Program-made: the position numbers and the translations under genes
Source of the DNA: an uncultured Anaerolineaceae bacterium
GTDB taxonomy: Bacteria; Chloroflexota; Anaerolineae; Anaerolineales; Anaerolineaceae
NCBI GenBank assembly: GCA_937920255.1
Contig: CALDSL010000101.1
Coordinates: forward strand, 1-31,315
DNA length: 31,315 nucleotides
Reading direction: 5' to 3'
Shown here: positions 1 through 8,502 of the stretch, one piece after another
How the letters are laid out: every line of letters starts with the position of its first letter
Position numbering within the stretch: position 1 is the stretch's first letter
The notes under the pieces: model-generated
The model's input: the letters and a program-made list of their open reading frames with translations, nothing else
Databases searched by the model: none
What the model was told of the DNA's origin: nothing

Positions 1-896
1 CGGTGCGCCAGCGAGACCTCGCCGGGGTGCGGCCAGTTGCCGCCGCCCACCAGCCCGGCGTGCGAGATGGTGTGGTGCGGGGCGCGGAAGGGGCGCGTGC
101 GCACCAGCGGCACGCCCGCCGGAAGCTGGTCGGCCACTGAGTAGATGCGGGTCACGTCCAGCGCCTCGTCGATGGCCATGCGCGGCAGGATGGCCGGCAT
201 GGCGCGCGCCAGCAGGGTCTTCCCCGCGCCGGGCGGGCCGGACATGAGCATGTTGTGCGCCCCGGCAGCCGCAACTTCCATGGCGCGCTTAACGTGCTCT
301 TGGCCCTTGATGTCGCGGAAGTCGGTGATCACCTGCATGGCTTCGCCCTCATCCACCGCCACGGGCGGGTGGGGGGCGATGCGCCGGCCGCCCGAGAGGT
401 GCGCGGCCAGGTCGGCCAGCGAGCTGACCGGGATCACTTCCAGGTCGGGCACCAGCGCGGCTTCGGCCGCGTCGATTTCCGGGGTGATGATCGTCCGGAA
501 TCCTTCGCGGCGGGCGACGGCGGCCATGGGCAGCACCCCGCGCACGTGGCGCACCGAGCCATCCAGCGACAGTTCTCCGATGACCATCGTCTTTTCCAGC
601 CGCGCCGGGTCGATTTGCCCGGTGGCGACCAGCACGCCCAGCGCGATGGGCAGGTCGTAAGCCGGTCCTTCTTTGCGCACCGAGGCCGGGGCAAGGTTGA
701 CGGTGATGGTTTTGCGCGGGAAAAACATCCCCGCGTTTTTGATGGCCGAATGGACGCGTTCGCGGCTTTCTTGCACGGCGGCGTCGGGCAGCCCGACGAT
801 GATGGTCTTGGGCAGGCCGGAGTTGGTGTCAACCTCGACCTGAACGACGACCCCCTCTAACCCGATGACGGCGCAGGAATGGATGCAGGCTAGCAT
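1..896 (-). CDS. comM: ComM/YifB-family Mg-chelatase-like AAA+ ATPase (3' end beyond window)
   Basis: The minus strand reads from an ATG at 896 through 298 codons without a stop and leaves the window at base 1. The product starts MLACIHSCAVIGLEG, typical of the YifB/ComM family. Residues about 1-180 match the LonC-like ChlI N-domain (TVNLAPASVRKEGPAYDLPI, IGELSLDGSVR). Then comes the Mg-chelatase AAA+ module (DIKGQEHVKRAMEVAAAGAHN) with Walker A GPPGAGKT at residues 220-227, followed by FRAPHHTISHAGLVGGG. Complete family members are about 500 residues, so roughly 60 percent is present. ComM in Vibrio and Haemophilus is a hexameric branch-migration helicase that helps integrate donor DNA during transformation; the role in this organism is inferred from family membership. 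No strong Shine-Dalgarno sequence precedes the ATG. It is divergent from the O-antigen-ligase-like gene. Confidence 0.93.
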   Translation of the reverse strand, partial: MLACIHSCAVIGLEGVVVQVEVDTNSGLPKTIIVGLPDAAVQESRERVHSAIKNAGMFFPRKTITVNLAPASVRKEGPAYDLPIALGVLVATGQIDPARLEKTMVIGELSLDGSVRHVRGVLPMAAVARREGFRTIITPEIDAAEAALVPDLEVIPVSSLADLAAHLSGGRRIAPHPPVAVDEGEAMQVITDFRDIKGQEHVKRAMEVAAAGAHNMLMSGPPGAGKTLLARAMPAILPRMAIDEALDVTRIYSVADQLPAGVPLVRTRPFRAPHHTISHAGLVGGGNWPHPGEVSLAH

Positions 897-941
897 GATG
901 GTTCCGTTTTGAAATGTGGGATGATCGTGCAGTGTGTCTTT

Positions 942-965
942 ATTATAGCGAAACTTTGTTACAAT
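942..965. promoter_or_regulatory. Overlapping divergent -10 elements for comM (minus) and the O-antigen-ligase-like gene (plus)
   Basis: On the minus strand bases 947-942 read TATAAT, about 46 bases before the comM ATG. On the plus strand bases 957-965 read TGTTACAAT, an extended -10 (TGn + TACAAT), about 22 bases before the ATG at 988. I see no convincing -35 for either. The two start regions are separated by only 91 bases, so the promoters would be back to back. Confidence 0.4.
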
Positions 966-987
966 TCGAGAACAGCAAACATTCTCG

Positions 988-2649
988 ATGGAAAATACCA
1001 TGCCAACCACCCGTCTCCGCCTGTCCCCATTGGATCTGCCGGTCGCGCTGTTTTTGATCAGCGCGGCGCTGGCGGTCGTCCCGGCCTATGACCGCAGCAC
1101 AGCCTGGGCGCCGCTGGCATGGTTGCTGGCGGGTGGGGTGGTGTATCTGCTGGTGTCGCGGTTGGGGCGCGGCGCCGGCGCGGACATGCGCATAGCCATT
1201 GGGGTAAGCATGTTGGGAGCGCTGCTGGCGCTGTACTTCATCACCCAATACCCGCATTATCCCGGGCTGGATAAGGTGGCAGTCATCTCGTCCATTCTGG
1301 ATCTGATCGGCCGGGTGACGCCTAACCTGGCGTTTTGGGCGCCGGTGGCCAACAGCGTGGCCACCGCGCTGGAGGGGCTGTTGTTCCTGGCAGTAGGGGC
1401 GGGGTTTGCCGCGCAGCGGCGTGGACTGCGCTGGCTGTTGTGGGTCTGCGCGGCGTTTATGGCTGCGGCGCTGCTGTTATCTTCCTCGCGTGGCGCGTGG
1501 CTGGCGGCGGGGTTGGCCGGGCTGCTGTGGGCGGCGCTCTATTTCCGCCCGGCGCGCTGGCTGGGGCTGGCCGTGCTGGCCGGCGCGGTGATCTTGCTGG
1601 CGCTGGTGGTATTCAGCCAGGATGTGCAGATTCTCGACCGTATCCCGGTCGTCAACCGCACCGTCGCGCCGCTGTTCATCCGCCCCGACCGGCTGGACGT
1701 GTACCGCGGCAGCCTGCAACTGATCGGCGACGTGCCGCTGACCGGCGTGGGCCTGGGCGGCCAGTTTGCCATGCATTACTCGCGTTATGTGCTCATGATC
1801 CAGGTGCCGTTTTTGGAATACTCGCACAACCTGTACCTGGAAGTGTGGCTGCAGCAGGGCATTTTGGGTCTCGCGGCCTGGATCTGGCTGCTGGCGGCGG
1901 TGGGGTACGCCGGATGGCGCATGTTGCGCGCCGGGCGCGATCCGCTGCTGGAAGGCGCGCTAGTTGGCCTGGCGGCGACCTACCTGCACGGTCTGACCGA
2001 TGCGCGCCAGTACAGTGACTGGTGGTGCTGGCTGCCGTTCTTCCTGCTGGCCGGCCTGACCGCGTCGGCGTTCTTGCGCGCCAGGCTGCCTTCGACCTGG
2101 AGGCAGGATCTGGCCCCGACCGCGGTGATGGGACTGGCGCTGCTGGCAATCAGCGTCACGCTGCCCTCGCTGCCGGCTGTGTGGCGCGCCAACCTGGGCT
2201 GTTTACAGCAGGGCCAGGCCGATCTCAGCACGACATTAAGGAATGAAGAACGCGCCGCGCTGCGCGAGAAGGCCATGAGCAACTTCCAGCGCGCGGTGGC
2301 GCTTTCACCGGGTGAGCGGACGCCCAACCTGCGATTGGGGTCGATGCTGATTGAAGACGGTCAGTTCGCTGAAGCGCTGCCGTACCTTGCGTCGGCGGCG
2401 GCCAGCGCGCCGCAGAACGCCACAGTGGCCAAGGCGCTCGGCCTGGGGTACGTCTGGAACGGTGAGATCGACCGCGCGGCCGAAATGCTGGCGCCGCTGC
2501 CGGGGATGGTGAACGAGCTCAACACCTGGGGCTGGTGGCGCGCTTCGGAGGGGCAAGCGGCGCTGGCGCGCTACGCCTACCAAACCTCGCTGCGCATAAA
2601 ACCCGATCAACCTGAAGTGCAGGAGCTGCTGGATACGCTGCCGAAATAA
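988..2649 (+). CDS. O-antigen ligase/Wzy-like polytopic membrane protein with C-terminal TPR domain
   Basis: A 553-residue protein. Residues about 15-400 are a chain of roughly ten hydrophobic segments. The pattern LLLSSSRGAWLA and, after an extracytoplasmic loop, TGVGLGGQFA followed by SHNLYLEVWLQQGILGLAAW, is characteristic of the Wzy_C / O-antigen ligase family (WaaL, Wzy, PglL-like). These enzymes transfer or polymerise lipid-linked glycans outside the membrane. From about residue 430 to the end it becomes soluble, with TPR-like helices (ALSPGERTPNLRLGSMLIEDGQFAEALPYL; YQTSLRIKPDQPEVQELL). A ligase core with a TPR tail is common in Chloroflexota and cyanobacteria. No glycosyltransferases flank it, so the substrate cannot be told. 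An in-frame ATG at 1000 is preceded by GGAAAA and may be the true start; 988 has no Shine-Dalgarno sequence and sits close to a predicted transcript start. Confidence 0.82.
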   Translation: MENTMPTTRLRLSPLDLPVALFLISAALAVVPAYDRSTAWAPLAWLLAGGVVYLLVSRLGRGAGADMRIAIGVSMLGALLALYFITQYPHYPGLDKVAVISSILDLIGRVTPNLAFWAPVANSVATALEGLLFLAVGAGFAAQRRGLRWLLWVCAAFMAAALLLSSSRGAWLAAGLAGLLWAALYFRPARWLGLAVLAGAVILLALVVFSQDVQILDRIPVVNRTVAPLFIRPDRLDVYRGSLQLIGDVPLTGVGLGGQFAMHYSRYVLMIQVPFLEYSHNLYLEVWLQQGILGLAAWIWLLAAVGYAGWRMLRAGRDPLLEGALVGLAATYLHGLTDARQYSDWWCWLPFFLLAGLTASAFLRARLPSTWRQDLAPTAVMGLALLAISVTLPSLPAVWRANLGCLQQGQADLSTTLRNEERAALREKAMSNFQRAVALSPGERTPNLRLGSMLIEDGQFAEALPYLASAAASAPQNATVAKALGLGYVWNGEIDRAAEMLAPLPGMVNELNTWGWWRASEGQAALARYAYQTSLRIKPDQPEVQELLDTLPK

Positions 2650-2679
2650 GCCGGCCGCGCTGCGCAGGCGCACCCTGGC

Positions 2680-2857
2680 CCCGTGTAGGGGCGAAGCATC
2701 TGGTAGAATGTCGGCCGAGGAAAGGACTCGAAATTCCTCCAGATGCTTCGCCCACACCCACAACCGTGGATCGTTTCATCCGCTTAAAATGTTTCCGTGC
2801 CACCCCGGGTGTAGCGGGTAGGGTGTGGTCGTTTTCCAGACTTCGCCCCTACACGGG
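2680..2857. repeat. Inverted-repeat element A (MITE/REP-like, 178 bp, non-coding)
   Basis: This fills most of the 341-base gap between two plus-strand genes. Bases 2680-2696 (CCCGTGTAGGGGCGAAG) are the exact reverse complement of 2841-2857, and the match extends imperfectly inwards (left CATCTGG, right CCAGA). A second, overlapping 15-bp perfect repeat pairs 2689-2703 with 2739-2753 (GGGCGAAGCATCTGG and its complement). Inside are an 8-bp pair (2752-2759 with 2821-2828), GAGGAA/TTCCTC at 2717-2722 and 2734-2739, and the small palindrome CACCCcGGGTG at 2801-2811. There is no ORF of interest and no clear target-site duplication. The nested arms suggest a cruciform-forming non-autonomous element or repetitive extragenic palindrome. 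Whether it is multicopy cannot be seen from one window. Confidence 0.75.
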
Positions 2858-2901
2858 TGCATTCATTTTGTAGAACGTAGAATGATTTTTTGCACAGGCA
2901 C

Positions 2902-2929
2902 TTGATATCTGATAAATAAGCTCTAGAAT
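2902..2929 (+). promoter_or_regulatory. Sigma-70-type promoter for the CAP-domain lipoprotein gene
   Basis: TTGATA (2902-2907) and TAGAAT (2924-2929) are separated by 16 bases in a locally AT-rich stretch; each differs from consensus at one position. Transcription would start near 2936, giving a leader of about 55 bases. The 11-bp palindrome GTTGTaACAAC at 2939-2949 lies just downstream of the predicted start and could be an operator. Confidence 0.5.
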
Positions 2930-2990
2930 ATCAATATCGTTGTAACAACCATTTCCTTCATAAATTCAGTGTGGTCACGGCAGGTGGGGT

Positions 2991-4163
2991 ATGGGCAGGT
3001 ATGTTTTGCCAGTTGCGTTCGCGATCCTCGCGATGTTTGTGTTATCGGCTTGCCAGGCCTCCGCGCCCCCCACGCCGACGCCCATCACCGTGGAAGATGT
3101 GGTGGCTACCATGATCGCCCAATCCACCGCCACGGCCGTCCCGCCGCCGGTCTCCACTCAGGCCGCGCAGCCGACACCGACGCCGGCCCTGCCCACGCTG
3201 GAGGTCAAGAGCACCGCTCTTCCCACCGCCGAGCCAGTGGTTGAGGCTTCGTCCAACTGCGTGGCGGAGGCCAGGTTTGTGGAAGACGTGACCGTGCCAG
3301 ACCTGGAAAAGATCGAGCCCGGCAAGACGTTTGTCAAGACCTGGCGCTTGCTCAACACCGGCACCTGCCCATGGAATGGCGATTTTCAGCTCGTGTTCCA
3401 GGCTGGCGAACCGTTGGGCACGGAAACCACCGTGCCGCTGCCGGTGGTACAGCCGCAGTCGACCGTGGATGTGAGCGTCAATATGACCGCGCCGGCCACC
3501 GGTGGGGTGTATACCAGCTTCTGGCGCATCGTGAATGGACAAGGGGCTACAGTCGGCCTGCGCGGCGCGGATAATCCGCGCATCTGGGTCACCATCCAGG
3601 TGCCGATGCGGGTAGCCGCCGCGCCTGTGGATGATGTGCCGGTCACCGGGCCGGGTAATCAGCCGGCCAGCGCTCCCGCCAACCCACCCGCTACCTCTCC
3701 CGTGGCAAGCCCGCCCCAGGTAAAACTGCCGCCTGCCTGCCAGTCGGTGGTTGATGCAGCCTACACCCAGCGCCTGATCAGCTTGATGAACGCCGAGCGC
3801 ACTAACCGCGGGCTGCCGCCGCTGCGCGTCAGCGAGCAGTTAACCCTGGCCGCGCTGGATCACACGCTGGATATGACCTGCAATAACTTTGTCGAGCACT
3901 ACGGCACCGATGGTTCCACCTGGTTCAACCGCATCCAGGCGCGCGGCTACCAGTACGGTGCGGCCTATGAAAATGTGGCGGCTGGCAACCCGGCCGTGGG
4001 CGGGACGCCCGAATGGGTGGTGCAGATCCTGTGGATGAACAGCCAGGTGCATCGCGAGAATATTCTTAATCCAACCGTAACTGAATTTGGCGTGGCGTTT
4101 ATGACCAACCCTTCGGCAAAGTTTGTGGGCTATACCACGGTGAACTTCGCTTCAAAACCATAG
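2991..4163 (+). CDS. Lipoprotein with NBR1-like Ig domain and CAP/SCP domain
   Basis: A 390-residue product with a lipoprotein signal peptide: hydrophobic residues 5-17 and lipobox LSAC with Cys21. A Pro/Thr-rich spacer follows (about 22-85). Residues about 88-205 resemble the Ig-like domain first described in the autophagy receptor NBR1 (FVKTWRLLNTGTCPWNG, then YTSFWRIVN). A second Pro/Ala linker leads to a CAP (SCP/PR-1/Ves V) domain at about 258-388: LISLMNAERTNRGLPPL, a central FVEHYGTDGSTWFNRI, YENVAAG, and WMNSQVHRENILNPTVTEFGVAF. These are the usual CAP cavity and scaffold motifs. Bacterial CAP proteins (YkwD-like) are surface-exposed and of mostly unknown activity. It is probably anchored on the outer face of the membrane with the linkers spanning wall material. 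It follows a good promoter and element A and looks monocistronic. The start is fixed by the signal peptide. Confidence 0.88.
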   Translation: MGRYVLPVAFAILAMFVLSACQASAPPTPTPITVEDVVATMIAQSTATAVPPPVSTQAAQPTPTPALPTLEVKSTALPTAEPVVEASSNCVAEARFVEDVTVPDLEKIEPGKTFVKTWRLLNTGTCPWNGDFQLVFQAGEPLGTETTVPLPVVQPQSTVDVSVNMTAPATGGVYTSFWRIVNGQGATVGLRGADNPRIWVTIQVPMRVAAAPVDDVPVTGPGNQPASAPANPPATSPVASPPQVKLPPACQSVVDAAYTQRLISLMNAERTNRGLPPLRVSEQLTLAALDHTLDMTCNNFVEHYGTDGSTWFNRIQARGYQYGAAYENVAAGNPAVGGTPEWVVQILWMNSQVHRENILNPTVTEFGVAFMTNPSAKFVGYTTVNFASKP

Positions 4164-4167
4164 CACC

Positions 4168-4427
4168 TTGCATTTTTGGTAGCGAAATACTATTATAGAA
4201 CTATGCTGGTGCGCGCTGCTCGGCAGCGCGCACACTCTATCCGCTGCAACCGGCAAGTGAAATATCCGTATGGGGGCGTATTTATTGAGCATGCTGACCG
4301 TACATCTCGCCTGCTGCCTTCCGGGTGCAAAACGATCATTTTTCGCAGCCTGCCTGTACCGGTAAGGCATTTTTGCTTTCAACCTGTTTCAATCGATATC
4401 TACAGCGAAAAAGGAGGGAAACTGACG
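4168..4427 (+). promoter_or_regulatory. Promoter and long structured leader of the amylase gene
   Basis: This is the 264-base gap before the amylase. TTGCAT (4168-4173) and TATTAT (4191-4196), 17 bases apart, form a plausible promoter with a start near 4203. The transcript would begin with a perfect 10-bp hairpin (GTGCGCGCTG at 4209-4218, loop of 5, CAGCGCGCAC at 4224-4233), which could instead terminate the upstream CAP gene although no T-run follows. A second hairpin around TACCGGTA (4351-4369, outer arms TGCC/GGCA) is followed directly by ATTTTTG, resembling a weak attenuator. A strong Shine-Dalgarno sequence AAGGAGGGA (4411-4419) precedes the ATG at 4428. The frame stays open through the leader, but that part has no signal peptide or coding character. 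Confidence 0.4.
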
Positions 4428-7400
4428 ATGGTAGCGAAAAAGCGTCTGCACGTATTGTTTTCAGCGCTGGTCATTGTCGCGATGTTGTTGGCCATGCAGC
4501 CGGCACGCCCCGCGCAGGCTGATCCTTCGATCTGGCTGGTGCGCGGATCCTTTAATGGGTGGGCGGGCGATGAAGCCCCCCTCTACGACGACGGTACGCA
4601 CGGCGACGTCACCGCCGGGGATAATATCTTCACTGCGGCGATCGTCATTCCCACCGCCGGGCGGCATGAATTCAAGGTGACCACCGCGGATTGGGGCACC
4701 AGCTTTCCGGCGTCTAATAGCTGGCTGGTGACCCAGACCGACAATCAGGTTGTCACCATCTTCTTTGACGCGAATCGATATGAAGACGGCTGGCTGCCGG
4801 CCACCAACCGCATCGGCGTGCTGGATAGCACCACCTCCTGGACCGCGGTGGGCAACTGGCAGGGCTGGAATAACGCCAATCCTGATACCGGCATGGCGGA
4901 TGCCGGCGACGGCACCTACCGCCTGACCTATGCCATCCCCGCCCCTGGGACGTACGAATACAAAGCCGTCGCCACCGGAAGCTGGGACGCGGTCGGGTCG
5001 GATGGCCGCAACATTAACGCCGGTACGCTGCTGTTTACTACCGTCGAGGCCGGCCAGCACGCGACCTTTTTCGTCAACCCCTCCAACGGCGCGGTCTATG
5101 TGGAACTGGAAGAAGTGCAGCCCGTGCCCAAGCCGGATGACAACATCTGGTGGGACGGCCTGGGGCACAACTCGCGCGACACACTCTACCGCGTCCCGCA
5201 AGGCGCGGTGACGGCGGGGGTTCCGGTGCTGCTGCGCTTCCGCACCTATCACAACGATGTCACTGGCGTGACCCTGCGCGTGTGGAACACCACCGCCGGG
5301 GCGCAGAGCCTCTACCCCATGCAGCTCGTGGCCACCACCGACGAAAAACCCTATGGGTACGATTACTGGCAGGCGGAAATTCCCGCGCAGGACGTGCCGA
5401 CCATCCTGTGGTACCGATTTATTGTGCGCGATGGCTCCAAAGAAGCATACTATGAAGATGACGACCTGTTTGATGGAAGCTGGGGCCGGACGTATGACGT
5501 TTCGCCGGATTATTCCTGGCAGATCGTCGTCTATGACCCTAATTTCCAGACCCCCGACTGGATGAAGAACGCGGTGGTGTACCAGATCTTCCCCGACCGC
5601 TTCTTTAATGCCAACAAGGGCAACGATCCCAAAGCCAACCGCGACGGCACGGTGTACGACCAGCCGATCGTCACCAAAACGTGGAACGAACTGCCCGAAG
5701 GCTTCTGTCGCGGCTACCAGTTCCTCGACGAACCCTGTGAGGAAGCGCCAATGGGGCGCGACTTCTACGGCGGCGATCTGATGGGCGTGCTCGCAAAACT
5801 GGGCTATCTGAAGAGCCTGGGCGTCACCGCCATCTACTTCAACCCCATTTTTGAGGCCCCCTCGAACCACAAATACGATACCAGCAATTACCTGCAGATC
5901 GACAACAACCTGGGCAACACAGCGCAGTTTGTGCTGCTGGCCGAAGGCGCCAGGCGCCTGGGCATCCGCCTGATTTTGGACGGCGTGTTCAACCACACCT
6001 CCTCCGACAGCATCTACTTCGACAAGTATTCGAAGTACCGCAGCGTAGGGGCATACGAAAGCCAGGATTCCAAGTATTACACCTGGTACACCTTCAGCTA
6101 CTGGCCCGAACAGTACAACTCCTGGTGGGGCTTTGATACGCTGCCGGTGCTGACCGAAACAGACGAGGTCAAAGAGTTCATCTACAATTCCCCTTACAGC
6201 GTGGCGCGTTCGTGGATCAAGCTGGGCTCTTCCGGCTGGCGTTTGGATGTGGCACCGGATAAGAGCCACCAGTGGTGGGAAGAGTTCCGCCCGCAGGTGA
6301 AATCCGCCGATAAAAACGCGGTCATCATCGGCGAAATCTGGGATGATGCCAGCGAATGGATGCTGGGCGACGAACTGGACAGCACCATGAACTACCGCTT
6401 CCGCCGCGCGCTGCTCGGTTTCCTGGTGGGTGGGATCAACGACCCCAACCAGGGCGACGTGCGCGGGCTGAACCCCGACCAGTTTGACAGTGTGCTCCAG
6501 TCCATCGAAGAAGACTACCCCGAAATGGCGCTGGAAGCCAGCATGAACCTGGTGGGAAGCCACGACACGCAGCGAATCCTGTGGGCGCTGACCCCTGGCG
6601 AGCGCAACCGGGAAGATCGCGAATTCAATGCGGCCAACGTGGCGGTGGGCAAGGATCGGCTCAAGCTGCTGGCGATCATGCAGATGACCATGCCCGGCGC
6701 GCCGACCATCTACTACGGCGACGAAGTCGGCCTGACGGGCGACACCGACCCGGACGACCGCCGCGCGTTCCCGTGGAACAACATGGATACCAGCCTGCTG
6801 GCGCACTACAAGAAGCTCATCGCGGTGCGCAACGCGCATTCGTTCCTGCGCACGGGCAGCTTTGACCGCCTGTACACGCACAATGACAACGGCACGTATG
6901 CCTACGGCCGCAAAGACGCCAACGGCGCGGCCGTGGTGGCGGTGAACAACAGTGGCAGCGCGCACGAACTGGTCATTCCGGTGGCCGGCTACCTGCCCAA
7001 CGGCGCCGCGCTAACCGACAAGCTAAACGGCGGGAAATATACCGTCATGGACGGCACGATCACAATCACAATCAAGGCCATGTGGGGCGCTGTGCTGGTG
7101 GTCAACACCGGCGCGGATCTGACCCCGCCGCCCGCTCCCACCGGCTTAACTGCCGAGGGCGTGGACGGCCAGGTGCAACTCACCTGGAACGCGGTTTCTG
7201 GCGCGGCCGGCTATCGTGTCTATCGCAGCCCGGTGACCGGCGGTGGCTACACCGCGCTGTTTGATGCTCCGCTGGCGGGCACCAGCTACACCGATACGGA
7301 TGTGGTCAACGGCCGCACCTACTACTACGTGGTCACCGCGCTGGACGCGGTGGGCAACGAGAGCAGTTGGTCGAACGAAGCTGAAGGATTGCCGCATGCC

Positions 7401-8435
7401 ATTATCGGCTGGGCCAACCTGCAGTGGCCGCCCACGCTGACCACTACAATCTCCGCGGTAAACCCAACCGATAACATCTACGGCCAGGTGTGGATCGACG
7501 GCCTTACCTCGCAGCCCGGCGTAACCCCCGGCCTGATGGCACAGGTGGGCTACGGCCCGGAAGGCACCGACCCGGCCGGTAGCGGCTGGTTGTGGGTGAA
7601 TGCAGCCTTCAACGTTGACGCGGGCAACAACGATGAATTCGTGGCCAGCCTGCTGCCGCAGGAAGTCGGCGTGTTCGACTACATTTACCGCTACAGCACC
7701 ACCGGCGGGCGCGACTGGCTGTACGCCGATCTCAACGGCCCGGTGCCGGCCGGCCAGCTTCCCGCCAACCCGGGCAAGATGACCGTGCTGGCCTCTGCGG
7801 ATACGACCGCGCCCTCCGTGCCGGCCAATCTGCGCGTTACCACCGCCTCCAGCAGCTTTATCGGCCTGGCATGGGACGCGAGCAGCGACGCGGAAACGGC
7901 GGTGTACCGCTATGAAATCCTGCGCTCCGAGACCGCCGGCGGCCCGTATGCTCAGGTCGGCGCGGTGAACGCGCCTGCCACCGAGTTTACCGATTGGACC
8001 GTGACCACCAACGCGACCTACTACTACGTGGTGCGCGCCGTGGACGAGGCTTTCAACCGCTCCGAGTTCTCGGGCGAGCTGGCCGCCACTGCCTCCCCGC
8101 GTGCGGTGGATGTGACCTTCACCGTCACCGTGCCGGACAGCACCGACGCCACCGGGCGCTCGGTGTACATCGCCGGGAACTTCCAGGGCTGGGACCCGGG
8201 CGGCACTCCCATGACCCGCGTGGACGCGACTCACTGGACGATCACCCTCTCGCTCAGCGAGGGTTACACCATGGAGTACAAGTACGCGTTGGGCTCGTGG
8301 GACTACGTGGAGAAAGACAATGCCTGCGGTGAGATCAGCAACCGCCGGCTGACGATCCTCCACGGCGCGGACGGAACCATGGCCGCATCCGATACGGTTG
8401 AAGCCTGGCGTAATGTGTTGCCTTGCGGCAACTGA
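4428..8435 (+). CDS. Secreted multi-module GH13 alpha-amylase / neopullulanase-type amylopullulanase
   Basis: A 1335-residue secreted enzyme predicted to hydrolyse starch, pullulan or related alpha-glucans. The signal peptide is residues 1-31 (cut after PARPAQA). Modules in order: two beta-sandwich units of the kind at the N-terminus of amylopullulanases (about 32-125 and 126-230; SFNGWAGDE, NWQGWNNA); an Ig-like N-domain (about 231-375); and the GH13 barrel from about 377 (AVVYQIFPDRF). The four conserved regions are intact: DGVFNHT (D518, H523), GWRLDVAPD (R605, nucleophile D607), GEIWDD (acid/base E636) and GSHDT (H712, D713). Next are a C-domain (to about 895), fibronectin III (about 897-989), an amylopullulanase-type module (about 990-1120), a second fibronectin III (about 1126-1224) and a C-terminal CBM20 starch-binding domain (about 1226-1335; VYIAGNFQGWDPG). 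GGDLMGVLAKLGYLKSLGV is neopullulanase-like. The start at 4428 is set by the Shine-Dalgarno sequence and signal peptide. No sortase or S-layer anchor is visible. Confidence 0.93.
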   Translation: MVAKKRLHVLFSALVIVAMLLAMQPARPAQADPSIWLVRGSFNGWAGDEAPLYDDGTHGDVTAGDNIFTAAIVIPTAGRHEFKVTTADWGTSFPASNSWLVTQTDNQVVTIFFDANRYEDGWLPATNRIGVLDSTTSWTAVGNWQGWNNANPDTGMADAGDGTYRLTYAIPAPGTYEYKAVATGSWDAVGSDGRNINAGTLLFTTVEAGQHATFFVNPSNGAVYVELEEVQPVPKPDDNIWWDGLGHNSRDTLYRVPQGAVTAGVPVLLRFRTYHNDVTGVTLRVWNTTAGAQSLYPMQLVATTDEKPYGYDYWQAEIPAQDVPTILWYRFIVRDGSKEAYYEDDDLFDGSWGRTYDVSPDYSWQIVVYDPNFQTPDWMKNAVVYQIFPDRFFNANKGNDPKANRDGTVYDQPIVTKTWNELPEGFCRGYQFLDEPCEEAPMGRDFYGGDLMGVLAKLGYLKSLGVTAIYFNPIFEAPSNHKYDTSNYLQIDNNLGNTAQFVLLAEGARRLGIRLILDGVFNHTSSDSIYFDKYSKYRSVGAYESQDSKYYTWYTFSYWPEQYNSWWGFDTLPVLTETDEVKEFIYNSPYSVARSWIKLGSSGWRLDVAPDKSHQWWEEFRPQVKSADKNAVIIGEIWDDASEWMLGDELDSTMNYRFRRALLGFLVGGINDPNQGDVRGLNPDQFDSVLQSIEEDYPEMALEASMNLVGSHDTQRILWALTPGERNREDREFNAANVAVGKDRLKLLAIMQMTMPGAPTIYYGDEVGLTGDTDPDDRRAFPWNNMDTSLLAHYKKLIAVRNAHSFLRTGSFDRLYTHNDNGTYAYGRKDANGAAVVAVNNSGSAHELVIPVAGYLPNGAALTDKLNGGKYTVMDGTITITIKAMWGAVLVVNTGADLTPPPAPTGLTAEGVDGQVQLTWNAVSGAAGYRVYRSPVTGGGYTALFDAPLAGTSYTDTDVVNGRTYYYVVTALDAVGNESSWSNEAEGLPHAIIGWANLQWPPTLTTTISAVNPTDNIYGQVWIDGLTSQPGVTPGLMAQVGYGPEGTDPAGSGWLWVNAAFNVDAGNNDEFVASLLPQEVGVFDYIYRYSTTGGRDWLYADLNGPVPAGQLPANPGKMTVLASADTTAPSVPANLRVTTASSSFIGLAWDASSDAETAVYRYEILRSETAGGPYAQVGAVNAPATEFTDWTVTTNATYYYVVRAVDEAFNRSEFSGELAATASPRAVDVTFTVTVPDSTDATGRSVYIAGNFQGWDPGGTPMTRVDATHWTITLSLSEGYTMEYKYALGSWDYVEKDNACGEISNRRLTILHGADGTMAASDTVEAWRNVLPCGN

Positions 8436-8467
8436 CACAAACGTTTAATCCACAATCCAAACAGGCT

Positions 8468-8502
8468 GCTGGCCGGGGTTAACTCCCGGCCAGCATTTTT
8501 TT
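8468..8502 (+). terminator. Intrinsic terminator of the amylase gene
   Basis: A perfect 10-bp stem, GCTGGCCGGG (8468-8477) with CCCGGCCAGC (8485-8494), with a 7-base loop, followed by ATTTTTTT. It lies 33 bases after the amylase stop. Confidence 0.9.

Noticed and set aside
4461..6965. An 834-codon open frame antisense to the amylase
   Set aside because: It mirrors the high-GC codon pattern of the amylase, has repetitive Val/Arg/His composition, no recognisable motif, and the plus-strand gene has all catalytic residues. It is a shadow frame.
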